DNA of 64,000 bases, from positions 15,662,422-15,726,421 of the forward strand of contig CM038471.1 of the NCBI GenBank assembly GCA_021464415.1, written 5' to 3'. The translations under genes were made by a program, and so were the position numbers. Source of the stretch: Lonicera japonica. Taxonomy: Eukaryota > Streptophyta > Magnoliopsida > Dipsacales > Caprifoliaceae. Shown here piece by piece: positions 21,425-31,221 of this stretch (its first letter is position 1; each line of letters starts with the position of its first letter). The notes beneath the pieces were generated by a model. The model was given only the letters and a program-made list of their open reading frames with translations, did no database searches and had not been told where the DNA came from.

Positions 21425-22228
21425 ATCTTTTAGGTGATTCAATGTTGAAACCTTAAAAATTGAAGACCTATTATGTAAACTTGTACCATTTGTACTTGCT
21501 TGAGGAAGTTACATAGATAATCTATCTATATATCTATCTATGTATCTGTCGGTCTGTCTGTCTACAAATCAAATAATCTCCTCTCTTTTAATTCAAGAAA
21601 GAAATTTACAACCGAAGCTCAATTGTACTCGTCTCTTTTCTCTTTGAACAAGTCTCGTCCCTTCTTCTCTTTGAACAAGTCTCGTCCTTTTCCCTGAGTT
21701 GTTCTTCTCTTTTTATCCTCTTTAACCTAAAAGCTTTATTATTATTTGATCAATTAGCTCACTGATTTGCATACTTGTTTCCAGATTCTCGCATTTCCAA
21801 TTAATATTGTTTGTTGTTCAGATCTGTAAACACGTGAAGATAAATGGGTTAACTTCTTCGTGGATCGTGTGGAAGTGGATCGGATCGTTAAACCGGCTTA
21901 TTGGTTACGATCTTCGATGAACGTCAGCTACTAGTTTGTTCCTTAATGCAGCGTCTTTCTCAAAGAAGAGCCGAGTTGGCAACTAGAGTTGCCCTTTCGT
22001 CTTCACGTCATAAATCCTAGGGTTATAAGGTGATAACCCTAAAGAGAGAGTTATTATTTTGAGAGAGATGTGGGAGGCACTAACAAATACATGCGCATTT
22101 TAAAAAGAAAAAATATTAATTATTTATACGTCTCTCTAGGATTAGGTATAGACACACTAATTGGGTGGGGCCGACACCAAGTGGGCAACCATATTGTATT
22201 CAGGCCAAGCCCATACAATTTGTTAACA
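21310..22228 (-). repeat. Copia-type LTR, minus strand, left end unclear
   Basis: On the minus strand it starts TGTTAACAAATTG at 22228, directly after a GAGTGGGAGA polypurine tract, and has a TATA-like TATAAATA near 22113. It carries (TA)n at 21391-21418 and a (TCTA)/(TCTG) compound microsatellite at 21518-21563. The phrase GAACAAGTCTCGTCC is duplicated at 21646 and 21674. The left terminus is not resolved; no primer-binding site is seen before the KCR fragment. Confidence 0.55.
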
Positions 22229-22238
22229 TCTCCCACTC
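22229..22238 (-). other. Polypurine tract of the minus-strand copia element
   Basis: The minus strand reads GAGTGGGAGA immediately before the LTR start. Confidence 0.6.
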
Positions 22239-22850
22239 GGCCACGTAGAGCGGCTAAATTTCATTTTCCTTAAAATTCTCAGCATCTCTTCTCTTCATAC
22301 AGGAAATGGGATGTGCGACTTCACGAGAAAACAAAAATAGTTTCATGATTGTAATTGCTAAGCTATCATCATAGTAATAGACATACCACTTAAAAGATTC
22401 TCGTATACACTCAGACAATCAGACTACATTGGACTCATCACTCTTAATCCCTCATCAAAAAAACGTGCATCGCCCTTTATTATGTGATGCACTCATGACC
22501 CTCTATCCGAGACACACTTGCTATGGTTGCTGGCCAGTTAATGAGTAATAAAACATGGTGTAATATCAAAAATTCTTCCCAAAGCTAGCCCTCATGTCAA
22601 TCCGAATATTCACAACTGCTTTCTTAGTCACACCCCTTAGATGTTATCATCTAACGCCCTAGGTAAGTGTGCTAAAGTAGTGAAAATTAAGCATCATTTT
22701 CATGACATATGATTAAGCCCAAACATTGCATTTTTATACATATTTAGATGGCTTGATATACATTATTAAGATTTGAGTTTTAATCATGAAATAGGATAAT
22801 ATGTTTGTTTCTAGTGCATTTTAACCTTTTTACAGGTTAAAAATGAACAA
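22239..22850 (-). mobile_element. 3' noncoding end of the minus-strand copia element
   Basis: The stretch upstream of the polypurine tract is noncoding. Its layout fits the tail of copia elements. No RNase H motif is recognised within it, so the element is truncated or its coding part lies further off. Confidence 0.4.
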
Positions 22851-22873
22851 GAATGAATTCAGAAGCAAATTTT

Positions 22874-23101
22874 TCCAGAGAGTCGAATCACATCATAATT
22901 CCTCCATGAGAGTTTAATCACGTCAGAATCACATCATAATTCCTCCGAGAGAATTGAATCAAACCACAATTCATCCCAGAGAGTTGAAGCACATCAAAAT
23001 TGCTCTCAGAGAGTCGAATCACATCAGAATTGCTCCTAGCGAGTCGAATCACTTCACAATTCCTCCCAGAGAGTCGAATCACCTCATAATTCCTCCAAGA
23101 G
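22874..23101 (+). repeat. ~30-bp minisatellite, about 7 degenerate units
   Basis: Units follow AATTCCTCCCAGAGAGTCG then AATCACATCAT with substitutions and small length changes. One further unit appears at 25348-25375, on the far side of inserted LTR material. Confidence 0.85.
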
Positions 23102-24559
23102 TGATATACTAAAAGCCATAATTTTCTTGTTGGTTTGGATATGTTATAAACTCGATTTTGCTATTTTAATGAGAATCTTTATGGGTAATAGTTGCATTAT
23201 ATTATTTATTTAAATATTGTGCATGTGTGTCTTTTGTTCCATATTGTAAATGATTTGGTGTGTAGAGTATAGCTTACACACAGAAGATCATATCATCGGT
23301 TCTTGTGGAATATAAGTTTAATGGGTCACAGTCTTAGATGGAATTGGACACCCATCGGTAGGATTGTAGCACGAGTTTTAGTAGTTTATCTTAACTACAA
23401 AAAACGGTATAGTTTTAACTCGTTGTGCTAGTACACTTTGTGTGTATTGAATAGGACCAGACTGGGTTAATTATTTTTATACTGACTATATAAAACAATT
23501 TAAAATCCCATGGTTATTATGATTACTTATGCTCTTAATCTTGAAATAATTAATAGACATATTTATGTAGTGTTTGTTGTTTTGACTCATTAAGAGTGAG
23601 ATTCATTTATGGATCAATAATCTTCATGAATTGGATGACGCACTATATGTATGATGAATATTAATTATTGATGGAATCCACGTCCCGGTATAGAGATTGA
23701 TGATAGCCCCTTGAGAAGCTTATAAGTTTTGATCATGTCAAACCCTGCAGGTGGATTATGTTAATCCGACATGTCAAATACGTTAAGTGGTAGGCTCAAG
23801 GATTAAAAAGTTATTTAAATATAATTGTCAGTAATTTAATTTAAATGACGGTTATCTGTAATCTTGACGTGGGGAGAATAATAAGTATTTAATAACAAGG
23901 AGCTCGAAATTTATTTTGAGATAAGGACGGGAGTGCAATTATAATTCTTTAGTGGTGTGAATCATAATTTATGGAAGGAAATAATTCATAGTGGAATTAG
24001 AATTCCAACTTTGCATAGGAAGCCCAAACACTTATTTCTCCTTAAGGTCTTTATCGTAGCCTTATATATACGCCGGCCGTGTCTCTTATCATATAATAAT
24101 AATTCTCATGAGTTAGGGTTTGTTCTATTGAGTGAGAAAAAAATCTTGGTGATACCGTAGCCCACACTTGGTGCAAGATTTGATGGCGGAAGGAATACGA
24201 TAAAAGATCTTTAGGTTTTTCAGCACAACAGTCGTAAATCAATCGTAACTTTTGATTGCACCGTTGGATCGGGCTGATTTTTGGATATGTCATTCGGAAC
24301 GCAAAGTTACTATTACAATTTAAAAAAAATTAGGACGATTAGAAGTCGTTTTGGTGGCGAAAACAATCGATTTTCGCATCCCAGCGAAAAATTAAAAAAA
24401 TCTGAGCAAATCCCAATCTGATGCTTTCAAATCCTAGTCTCCTCATATGGATCCTCTACATGATCCACAAAGGTGAAATCCCTTTATTCTTATAGGGTTT
24501 TAGCAAAAGTTTTTTTGTTTAATCTATACGCAATATCAAACGATCCTGTATTTATGTCT
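23102..24559. mobile_element. Inserted noncoding sequence, probably part of an LTR
   Basis: It begins TGATATACTAAAAG exactly where the minisatellite stops. There is no ORF with known similarity. A TATA-like TTATATATACG and a downstream transcribed-leader-like stretch at 24060-24180 resemble a long LTR. I could not find its partner. Confidence 0.35.
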
Positions 24560-25347
24560 CCATCAAATTTGATGTGATCTCATTTAGTCCTCCATTATAT
24601 TCAACCAAGGAAAATTGTGAGTTACTAAATGGAGACTTAATTATGCTCATGTGCAAGGATTGGGCGTGGAAATACAAGTGTCTAAGCCTTGAATTAATCA
24701 TACTAGGGGATGCAAGAAGCTTAAATGATGATCATGCATTCCATGGGTTTCTTAAAGATTGGGCGTTGAAGTTCAAGAAGTTAGACCAGCAAGGAGGCCC
24801 ATTGGAATAGTCTAGAAGATATTAATTTAAGTTGTTTTTAAATTATTAGGTTTCTTGAGTCTCATTATTCAAATAGGAATTAGAATTAATAGTTTCATTT
24901 TTGAATAGTTTCCTTATTGTTTTATTATTAGTTTCCTTATTGCATTAGGATTATTCTAGAAGTTATTTCATTTTTATAAGTAGAATTAGTGTCCTTATCG
25001 TATAAAGTTTCTAATTGTTTTGTTCTCATATTTAAAGGAGGTGGATCATTGTTTTAAGTTATGTTTTGAATATTAATAATATTGAGAGCTTTTATTTGTA
25101 TTCTTGAAGAACTTGTTGAACTTGTTGAACATGTTGAATGATTAATTCAATTATTCTTGACTTATCAATCAATTCTCCATCAATTGATTGTGGCATCTTC
25201 GATCATACCAACATTCACACTCCTTTAAGCGTTGGGTTGAGATTTTCACCTTCCATCTCTTTCAACAAATTCTAAGGCTATAGTCTGTTTTTAGACTATG
25301 GGTAAAGGATTCATTAGCCTGGCTAGGAAAGACAATCCGAGATAGCG
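24560..25347 (+). repeat. Solo-LTR-like copy of the 668-bp chromovirus-type LTR family
   Basis: It is related to the minus-strand LTRs at 48038-48705 and 53194-53861. Shared landmarks in order are AAATGATGATCATGCAT-like U3 sequence, an AAAGGAGGTGGATCATTG TATA region, TTGAGAGCTTTT, CTTATCAATCAATTC, GGTTGAGATTTTCACC and the end GCCTGGCTAGGAAAGAC..GCGTCA. The end at 25347 falls exactly at the resumption of the minisatellite. A 78-codon frame at 24574-24810 is LTR sequence read in frame, not a gene. The left end is approximate. Confidence 0.6.
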
Positions 25348-25590
25348 TCATAATTCCTCCCAGAGAGTCGAATCATATATATATAACCCAAAGCCCTTCC
25401 TATAGGCACAAACCAAAGCCCATTTTACAGGCAAATCCCAAGCCTTTTCTATAGGCACGCATCCAAAACCCTTTCTACGGGCAAACCAAATCCCTTTCTA
25501 TAGGAAAATCCCAAGCCCTTTCTATAGGCACGAATCCAAAGCCTTTCTACAGGCAATCACAGGCCCTTTCTATAGGCAAATACCATACCC
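25348..25590 (+). repeat. Minisatellite remnant plus CCCTTTCTATAGGCA repeats
   Basis: One unit of the 22874 minisatellite is followed by about eight ~25-bp units built on CCAAGCCCTTTCTATAGGCA with CATTTTACAGG/CTTTCTACGGG variants. Confidence 0.8.
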
Positions 25591-25717
25591 TCTCCACAAA
25601 TCAAAAAAGCCCCATTTGAAGAGATATAAGAGAAAGTTAGAAAGAGAATATTTGGAATAATAAAATCTTGTAACTGATACGTAGGGAACAAGCCCCGTAA
25701 AAGAGCTTTTGGCCTAG

Positions 25718-26044
25718 TGTAACGACCCGGTCCCACCTCAGTACGATATTGTCCGCTTTGGGCTACATGGTCCCACTCACCTGCACGGATTTGTTTTCGG
25801 GAGCTCACGACCAGCTTCCCAGGGGGTCACCCATCCTGGGATTGCTCTGGCCAGCTACTCGCTTAACTTCGGAGTTCTTATGGGATCCGAAGCCAGTGAG
25901 CCCCCAAAAGGCCTCGTACTTAATTAGCGACCATATCTTACTTATATGGGTCTCCAAGGATCCCCCACTTTCCGATGTGGGATGCCCCCTTTGAGCTACA
26001 ATTCCTCCCCTAAGGGAGTACTCCATCACTCGCAGGGCGTCACA
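25718..26044 (-). repeat. Cassandra LTR copy 1
   Basis: 327 bp. The 5S-like part is at about 25811-25890 on the minus strand: AACTCCGAAGTTAAGCGAG (box A region), CCAGGATGGGTGACC and CCTGGGAAG (box C region). Confidence 0.9.
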
Positions 26045-26114
26045 TCCTTCCCCCCAAGGGAATCGACGTCCTCGTCGACACACCGTACTCTGTGGGGTCC
26101 GCTCTGATACCATT
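26045..26114 (-). other. Cassandra internal domain 1 (primer-binding site and polypurine tract)
   Basis: Seventy bases. On the minus strand TGGTATCAGAGC follows LTR 2, and a GGGGGGAAGGA polypurine tract precedes LTR 1. Nothing is coded between. Confidence 0.85.
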
Positions 26115-26441
26115 TGTAACGACTCGGTCCCACCTCAGTACGATATTGTCCGCTTTGGGCTACATGGTCCCACTCACCCGCACGGATTTGTTTTCGGGAG
26201 CTCACGACCAGCTTCCCAGGGGGTCACCCATCCTGGGATTGCTCTGGCCAGCTACTCGCTTAACTTCGGAGTTCTTATGGGATCCGAAGCCAGTGAGCCC
26301 CCAAAAGGCCTCGTACTTAATTTGCGACCATATCTTACTTATATGGGTCTCCAAGGATCCCCCACTTTCCGATGTGGGATGCCCCCTTTGAGCTACAATT
26401 CCTCCCCTAAGGGAGTACTCCATCACTCGCAGGGCGTCACA
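26115..26441 (-). repeat. Cassandra LTR copy 2
   Basis: 327 bp with the same ends and a 5S-like part at about 26208-26287. It differs from copy 1 at only a few positions (for example CTCGG for CCCGG near its start and TTTGCG for TTAGCG). Confidence 0.9.
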
Positions 26442-26511
26442 TCCTTCCCCCCAAGGGAATCGACGTCCTCGTCGACACACCGTACTCTGTGGGGTCCGCT
26501 CTGATACCATT
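26442..26511 (-). other. Cassandra internal domain 2
   Basis: Matches internal domain 1, with primer-binding site and polypurine tract. Confidence 0.85.
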
Positions 26512-26838
26512 TGTAACGACCCGATCCCACCTCAGTACGATATTGTCCGCTTTGGGCTACATGGTCCCACTCACCCGCACGGATTTGTTTTCGGGAGCTC
26601 ACGATCAGCTTCCCAGGGGGTCACCCATCCTGGGATTGCTCTGGCCAGCTACTCGCTTAACTTCAGAGTTCTTATGGGATCCGAAGCCAGTGAGCCCCCA
26701 AAAGGCCTCGTACTTAATTAGCGACCATATCTTACTTATATGGGTCTCCAAGGATCCCCCACTTTCCGATGTGGGATGCCCCCTTTGAGCTACAATTCCT
26801 CCCCTAAGGAAGTACTCCATCACTCGCAGGGCGTCACA
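26512..26838 (-). repeat. Cassandra LTR copy 3
   Basis: 327 bp, with a 5S-like part at about 26605-26684 carrying one extra substitution (CTTCAGAG for CTTCGGAG). Confidence 0.9.
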
Positions 26839-26843
26839 TCATT

Positions 26844-27171
26844 TGTAACGACCCGGTCCCACCTCAGTACAATATTGTCCGCTTTGGGCTACATGGTCCC
26901 ACTCACCCGCATGAATTTGTTTTCGGGAGCTCACGACCAGCTTCCCAGGGGGTCACCCATCCTGGGATTGCTCTGTCCAGCTACTCGCTTAACTTCGGAG
27001 TTCTTATGGGATCCGAAGCCAGTGAGCTATCCAAAAGGCCTCGTACTTAATTAGCGACCATATCTTACTTATATGGGTTTCCAAGGATCCCCCACTTTTC
27101 GATGTGGGATGCCCCCTTTGAGCTACAATTCCTCCCCTAAGGGAGTACTCCATCACTCGCAGGGCGTCACA
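26844..27171 (-). repeat. Cassandra LTR copy 4
   Basis: 328 bp and the most divergent copy (CTCTGTCC, GAGCTATCC and ACTTTTCG variants). Only TCATT separates it from copy 3, so the third internal domain was almost wholly lost. The 5S-like part is at about 26938-27017. Confidence 0.9.
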
Positions 27172-27176
27172 CCTAG

Positions 27177-27849
27177 CTTCTTATCTTCTCTTCAAGATAC
27201 GCTCCTAAAGGTTCTCGAACCGAAAATCACAAACACAACACAACCATGTTAAATGCGAACTTTCGAATCAAACATTCTCAAATAGCAAGGACGGTGATGC
27301 TCAGAAAACCTGACAATGTGAGAATGAACAAAGTAGGTACAAGAAAAAATTGAAATAATAGAAAAGAGGATAAATCCTACAGTGCCAAAAGAAAAGAATA
27401 TTAAAAAAACAAAAAAGGCAAAAGATGGCAGGGAAAGCCACACCAAGAGTGACAGCTAGGCCAAAAGGCCCAGGGTTACGTCTTGGGTGAGGAAGGCTGC
27501 TGACCTTGCAAAAGAAAAAACAAATAAGCTGCACTGAAAAGCTTTCAATCAAGGAGGAATAAGGGCATCGAAAAATAGAAAACGATATAGGCACAAAAAT
27601 TCTTCTCTTGCGAAGTCAGAAAATAATAAGCAGAATCGTACCCTGGTGACCCAAGAAAAATACCACAGAAGCAAAGCAAGAGACAAAGTCCAAAAATCAT
27701 GCACGAGGTTTGAGAATTGAGAGAACGTAACTCGATCCTTTCTCAAGAGGAAAGAAGCCAACCAAAAGTTCTTGTTTTTTAAAAAAGAGATCACACCAAA
27801 ACTTTCTCTCTTTATCTTTCTATGTGTTCTCAGAGACTCTCACCTCTTC
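27177..27849. other. Noncoding stretch, likely retroelement 3' region
   Basis: It continues the sequence interrupted by the Cassandra insertion. Overlapping short minus frames show no family motif. Confidence 0.35.
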
Positions 27850-28060
27850 AGTAGATCATCAATCCTCGCATCAGCCCATATCCAAGCCGATAGGAGTTAC
27901 CTTCCAAGCAGATCATCAACTTTCATATCAACCTTCATCCTAACCAGTAGGAGTTCTCATATCCCCAGCATATCATCAACTCTCAGGTTTTATCCTAGCC
28001 AATAAGAATTCTCATTTTTCAAGCAGACCATCAATCATCATATCCCTAATAGATACCCAA
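27850..28060 (+). repeat. ~57-bp minisatellite, about 4 degenerate units
   Basis: AGATCATCAA(T/C), then TATCAACC/AGCC and TAGGAGTT(A/C)(C/T)C recur at about 27855, 27908, 27965 and 28022. Confidence 0.7.
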
Positions 28061-28111
28061 TCCTTTTCAAGCCAAAGCAATGTCCCCAACAGATATTCAC
28101 CATTCCACACA

Positions 28112-28573
28112 CTTCACTAAAGCAGGGGGCTCACCCCTCTATGCGGTTTACACAGTTCGCTAAAGCAGGGGGCTCACCCCTCTACGCGGTTTACACAGTT
28201 TGGTAAAGCAGGGGGCTCACCCCTCTACGTGGTCCACACACTTCGCTAAAGCAGGGGGCTCACCGCTCTACGCGGTTTACACAGTTTGGTAAAGCAGGGG
28301 GCTCACCCCTCTATGTGGTCCACACACTTCGCTAAAGCAGGGGGCTCACCCCTCTACGCGGTTCACACATTTCGCCAAAGTTGGGGGCTCACCCCTCCAA
28401 GCGGTCCACACACCTCACTAAAGCTGGTGGCTCACCCCTCTATGCGGTTTATAGAGTTCGCTAAAGGAAGGGGCTTACCCCTCTACGCGGTTCACACATT
28501 TCGCTAAAGCAGAAGGCTCACCCTTCTACGCGGTCCACACATTTCGCTAAAGCAAGGGGCTCACCCCTCTACG
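28112..28573 (+). repeat. 43-bp minisatellite, ~10.5 units
   Basis: Unit: CTAAAGCAGGGGGCTCACCC, then CTCTACGCGGT and TTACACA(G/C)TTCG. Units are contiguous, of nearly constant length and ~85-98% alike, with no unique spacers. Confidence 0.95.
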
Positions 28574-28596
28574 CGGTTCAAACACAATAATCAAAT

Positions 28597-28997
28597 GATA
28601 ATCGTTGATGGAACCGTCCCTGCCTGTGGGAGTACATCAGTTTAATGAAATTGTTGAGGGAACTGTCCCTGCCTGAGAGAGTACATCAGTTTAACAAAAT
28701 CATTGACAGAACCGTCCATGCCTGTGGGAGTACATTAGCTGAACACCCGAATCAGAATTATTAACGAAACCTTCCCTACCTGTGGGAGTACATTAGTTTA
28801 ACAAAAATCGTTGACAAAACTGTCGTACATTAGTTTAACAAAATCGGTTATAGAACCGTCTCTGCCTGTGGGAGTACATCTCCTTAACAAGATAGCAAAT
28901 CGTTAAAGGAATCGTCCCTTACTGTGGGAGTACATCAGCTTAAGCGAATTGTTAACAAAACCGTCTTTACCTGTGGGAGTACATCAGTTCAACAAAA
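28597..28997 (+). repeat. ~55-bp minisatellite, ~7-8 degenerate units
   Basis: The unit core is GAACCGTCCCTGCCTGTGGG then AGTACATCAGTTTAACAAAA. Unit length varies and one unit (near 28810) is internally shortened. Confidence 0.9.
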
Positions 28998-29175
28998 TAA
29001 AGAGTCAACAAAACTGCTGCAAATCGCTTGACATATACCGAGCAGTCCCGGAATCACCCATCAATTCACAGCAGAGATAAACAGCACAGCACATCATCAT
29101 TTTCATGGCATTATTTTTAAAAAATAGTACATAATATCATGCGAGTGCCGCAAAATGATGCGTTCTCATTATCGA

Positions 29176-29206
29176 CCTAGTTTCTTTGCTTCACAAAGAA
29201 CCTAGG
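29176..29206. other. 13-bp-arm hairpin before an LTR start
   Basis: CCTAGTTTCTTTG and CAAAGAACCTAGG pair with one mismatch across a 5-nt loop. The LTR at 29218 begins 12 bases further on. Confidence 0.75.
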
Positions 29207-29217
29207 CCAAGAGGGTC

Positions 29218-30437
29218 TGTGAACACCTCATTTTGCGATCATTGCAAGAATCTCGATTTTTAGGAAAATGAACATGCATGCATGCACGAGCATCCATAGA
29301 TGCATACATACTATATAAATGTAATACAGGTCAAAGAAGAAAGCCGAAAGGACAGCCATATGAGAAGTTACGAGAATTAGCAGAAGCTGCCGGAACCAAA
29401 AGTAGTCAATCTTGTGAAAACTTGTACAGAGAAACTTACACAATTCTAATCATTCTCAAACTTTTAGGGTTATTAGATAGTTCCATAAGGAGTAATATAC
29501 TCAAAACTCAGCTCGATCTGACTGTCAAATCTCCGGGAATTAAAAAAATTGGGAGTTCATTTTGAGTGATTAAATGAAGGCCTTTCCGAAGTCAAAATGA
29601 GCTCCAATTTAGTAATTATATAGGTATTCTTGTGGGGAAGAACCTATCAAAAATTTAGCTTTATCAGACATGGGATCATCAAGAGTTAATTCGTTTATTG
29701 TGCAATTCTAGTCGAAATATCCTTGGTAGCAATTAAAGTAAATGGAGGCCTTTCCGAACTCCGATTAATCTCAAATTTGGATAGAAGATAGAAATATTTG
29801 GAGGGAAAACGTATCCAAAATTAAGGAAAATCCAACGGCTAGAAGTTTACTTATCGTATAACAAGTGAGCTTGTTGTACACAAGTACGCTTCCTACCCGA
29901 AAAAAACTCTTTGTACCAATATGAAGAAACCAAGTTCTTCCCGAACTCCAATCAGCTTCAAATTTTGAAAGATCTAGAATACTCCTATTTCCAATACATA
30001 TCCAAAAATAAGCATCATCCAACAGCTATAAATTCACTTGTCGTACAATAAGTGACATTCTCTACAACAAGTACCTTTCCTATGCGGAAACAAACTCTTC
30101 ATACCAATCAGAGCAAAAGGAGTCCTTCCCGATCTCTAATCGACCTCAAATTTTGACATGGTTTAGAAGACTTATATTTCCAACACATATCCAAAAATTA
30201 GTATGATCCAATAGTGGGAAGGATTTACGATAAGCTCCAAGAGTCCATGTTACGATATCTTTTCTTGCTCTCCAAGCATTTTTCAACTATAAATAGACCC
30301 CACTTGTGAAGCCCCAAAATCCCATTTAGAGGATTGAACACTGAGACCCGGTTAATCACGATGTTGTATGCGATGACCAGTATTAAGATATAAAATTTAT
30401 GACTCAAATAAATGAAAATCACATTGAAAGCCATATT
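29218..30437 (+). repeat. Gypsy-type LTR with repeated U3 segments
   Basis: It starts TGTGAACACCTCATTTTGCG after a GGCCAAGAGGGTC purine-rich stretch. From about 29570 to 30215 a ~180-bp segment recurs about four times; shared phrases are (C/T)CCGA(A/T)CTC(C/T)(A/G)AT, TCAAATTT and ATATCCAAAA(A/T)TA. A TATA box (CTATAAATAGACCCC) follows at 30287, placing the repeats in U3. The LTR is cut off or followed at 30438 by the start of another LTR, and its own end is not seen. The minisatellites to its left fit the 3' noncoding region of the same Tat-lineage element. Confidence 0.55.
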
Positions 30438-31221
30438 TGTAACACCCCGTATTCCATTTTTGAGTTAATCCTTCCATTAAGCCCGGTTAAGGCTTAATTT
30501 TTGCTAAGTCGTGAATTTTTGTTTCGAACCCTTCTTAGTTAATTTGGAACTTCTAGCATGTCATATTACGTATATTAAGTTTACGGGAAGAATTTTTTCG
30601 TAATTTAGGTGGTCCGAATTAAAATCAAGATGTCGATCGTGTGTTTTCGCTTTACGTGATTTCTTTGTTTTTCGCTAACTTTGAGCCCTTGTAACTTCTT
30701 CATCTCTTATTCAATTTGATCACCGTTTGCGCCTATATCTAAGTTTCATACTATTCTATAACTTTCGTGTTTTGATTGAAGTCCAATTGACACTCCTCAT
30801 TGGTCAAAACAGCGTCCGAAGTAGGACATATAGTAAAATATGTTCATTTGGTAGCGCTTCGGCAGAGCGCTTTCTTAGGTGAATTTTTGGGAATTATCTA
30901 TCCAGAATTTGAGGAAACTTCCTCTTAGTAAGTTGTATATATTTGAATTATCTTTCCGTGGACATAAAGATCACCTCAATTGGAGTTCTGGGCAAGAAGT
31001 TATGGCAGAATTACGAATAGTGCTTCGAATCCAAAAATGCTAGTGCTGGTAGTGGACTTCATGATCGATCATTGGGGGGGGGGATGATCGATCATGGTGA
31101 CTCTGAATGTCGGTTTTGACCACTTTTGACTCGTTTCTTCACCATTTTAAACCCTATTCTTTCCCATTTCGAACCAATAACACTTAGGGGGAAGGAGAGG
31201 GACTTGAGAGCTGAATAAATG
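30438..31221 (+). repeat. Family X gypsy LTR, left part
   Basis: It starts TGTAACACCCCGTATTCC; the next ~60 bases (CTTCCATTAAGCCCGGTTAAG) match the inverse of 63000-63074. It contains the palindrome pair at 31061-31095. It is interrupted by the Athila element, and related sequence resumes at 58357. Confidence 0.65.

Larger units (their letters stand above)
25718..27171 (-). mobile_element. Cassandra TRIM array: four LTRs, three internal domains
   Basis: Four ~327-bp LTRs start TGTAACGAC and end GCGTCACA in direct tandem. Internal domains are ~70 bp, ~70 bp and 5 bp. Each LTR holds a stretch similar to 5S rRNA on the minus strand, the defining feature of Cassandra. The ~70-bp internal domains carry the primer-binding site (minus strand TGGTATCAGAGC) and polypurine tract. 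The pentamer CCTAG flanks the whole array on both sides (25713-25717 and 27172-27176), so the four LTRs occupy one insertion site. There are no coding genes; short ORFs across the LTRs are repeated chance frames. Cassandra depends on autonomous LTR elements for movement. Confidence 0.95.

Noticed and set aside
24574..24810. 78-codon ORF with LNDDHAFHGFLKDWALKFKK
   Set aside because: The same words appear in LTR U3 sequence at 53702-53850 (minus); it is LTR sequence read in frame, not a gene.
25810..27017. Possible 5S rRNA gene cluster
   Set aside because: Each 5S-like stretch is embedded in a Cassandra LTR, covers only part of the gene and differs from true 5S rRNA at several positions; no T-run terminators or spacers of a 5S array are present.
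25749..27054. Repeated ~100-codon ORFs on both strands
   Set aside because: They recur because the Cassandra LTR is repeated; they match no protein family and lie across the 5S-like sequence.
28112..28573. Regular 43-bp repeats resembling a CRISPR array
   Set aside because: The whole unit repeats without unique spacers, in a plant genome and with no cas genes; it is a minisatellite.
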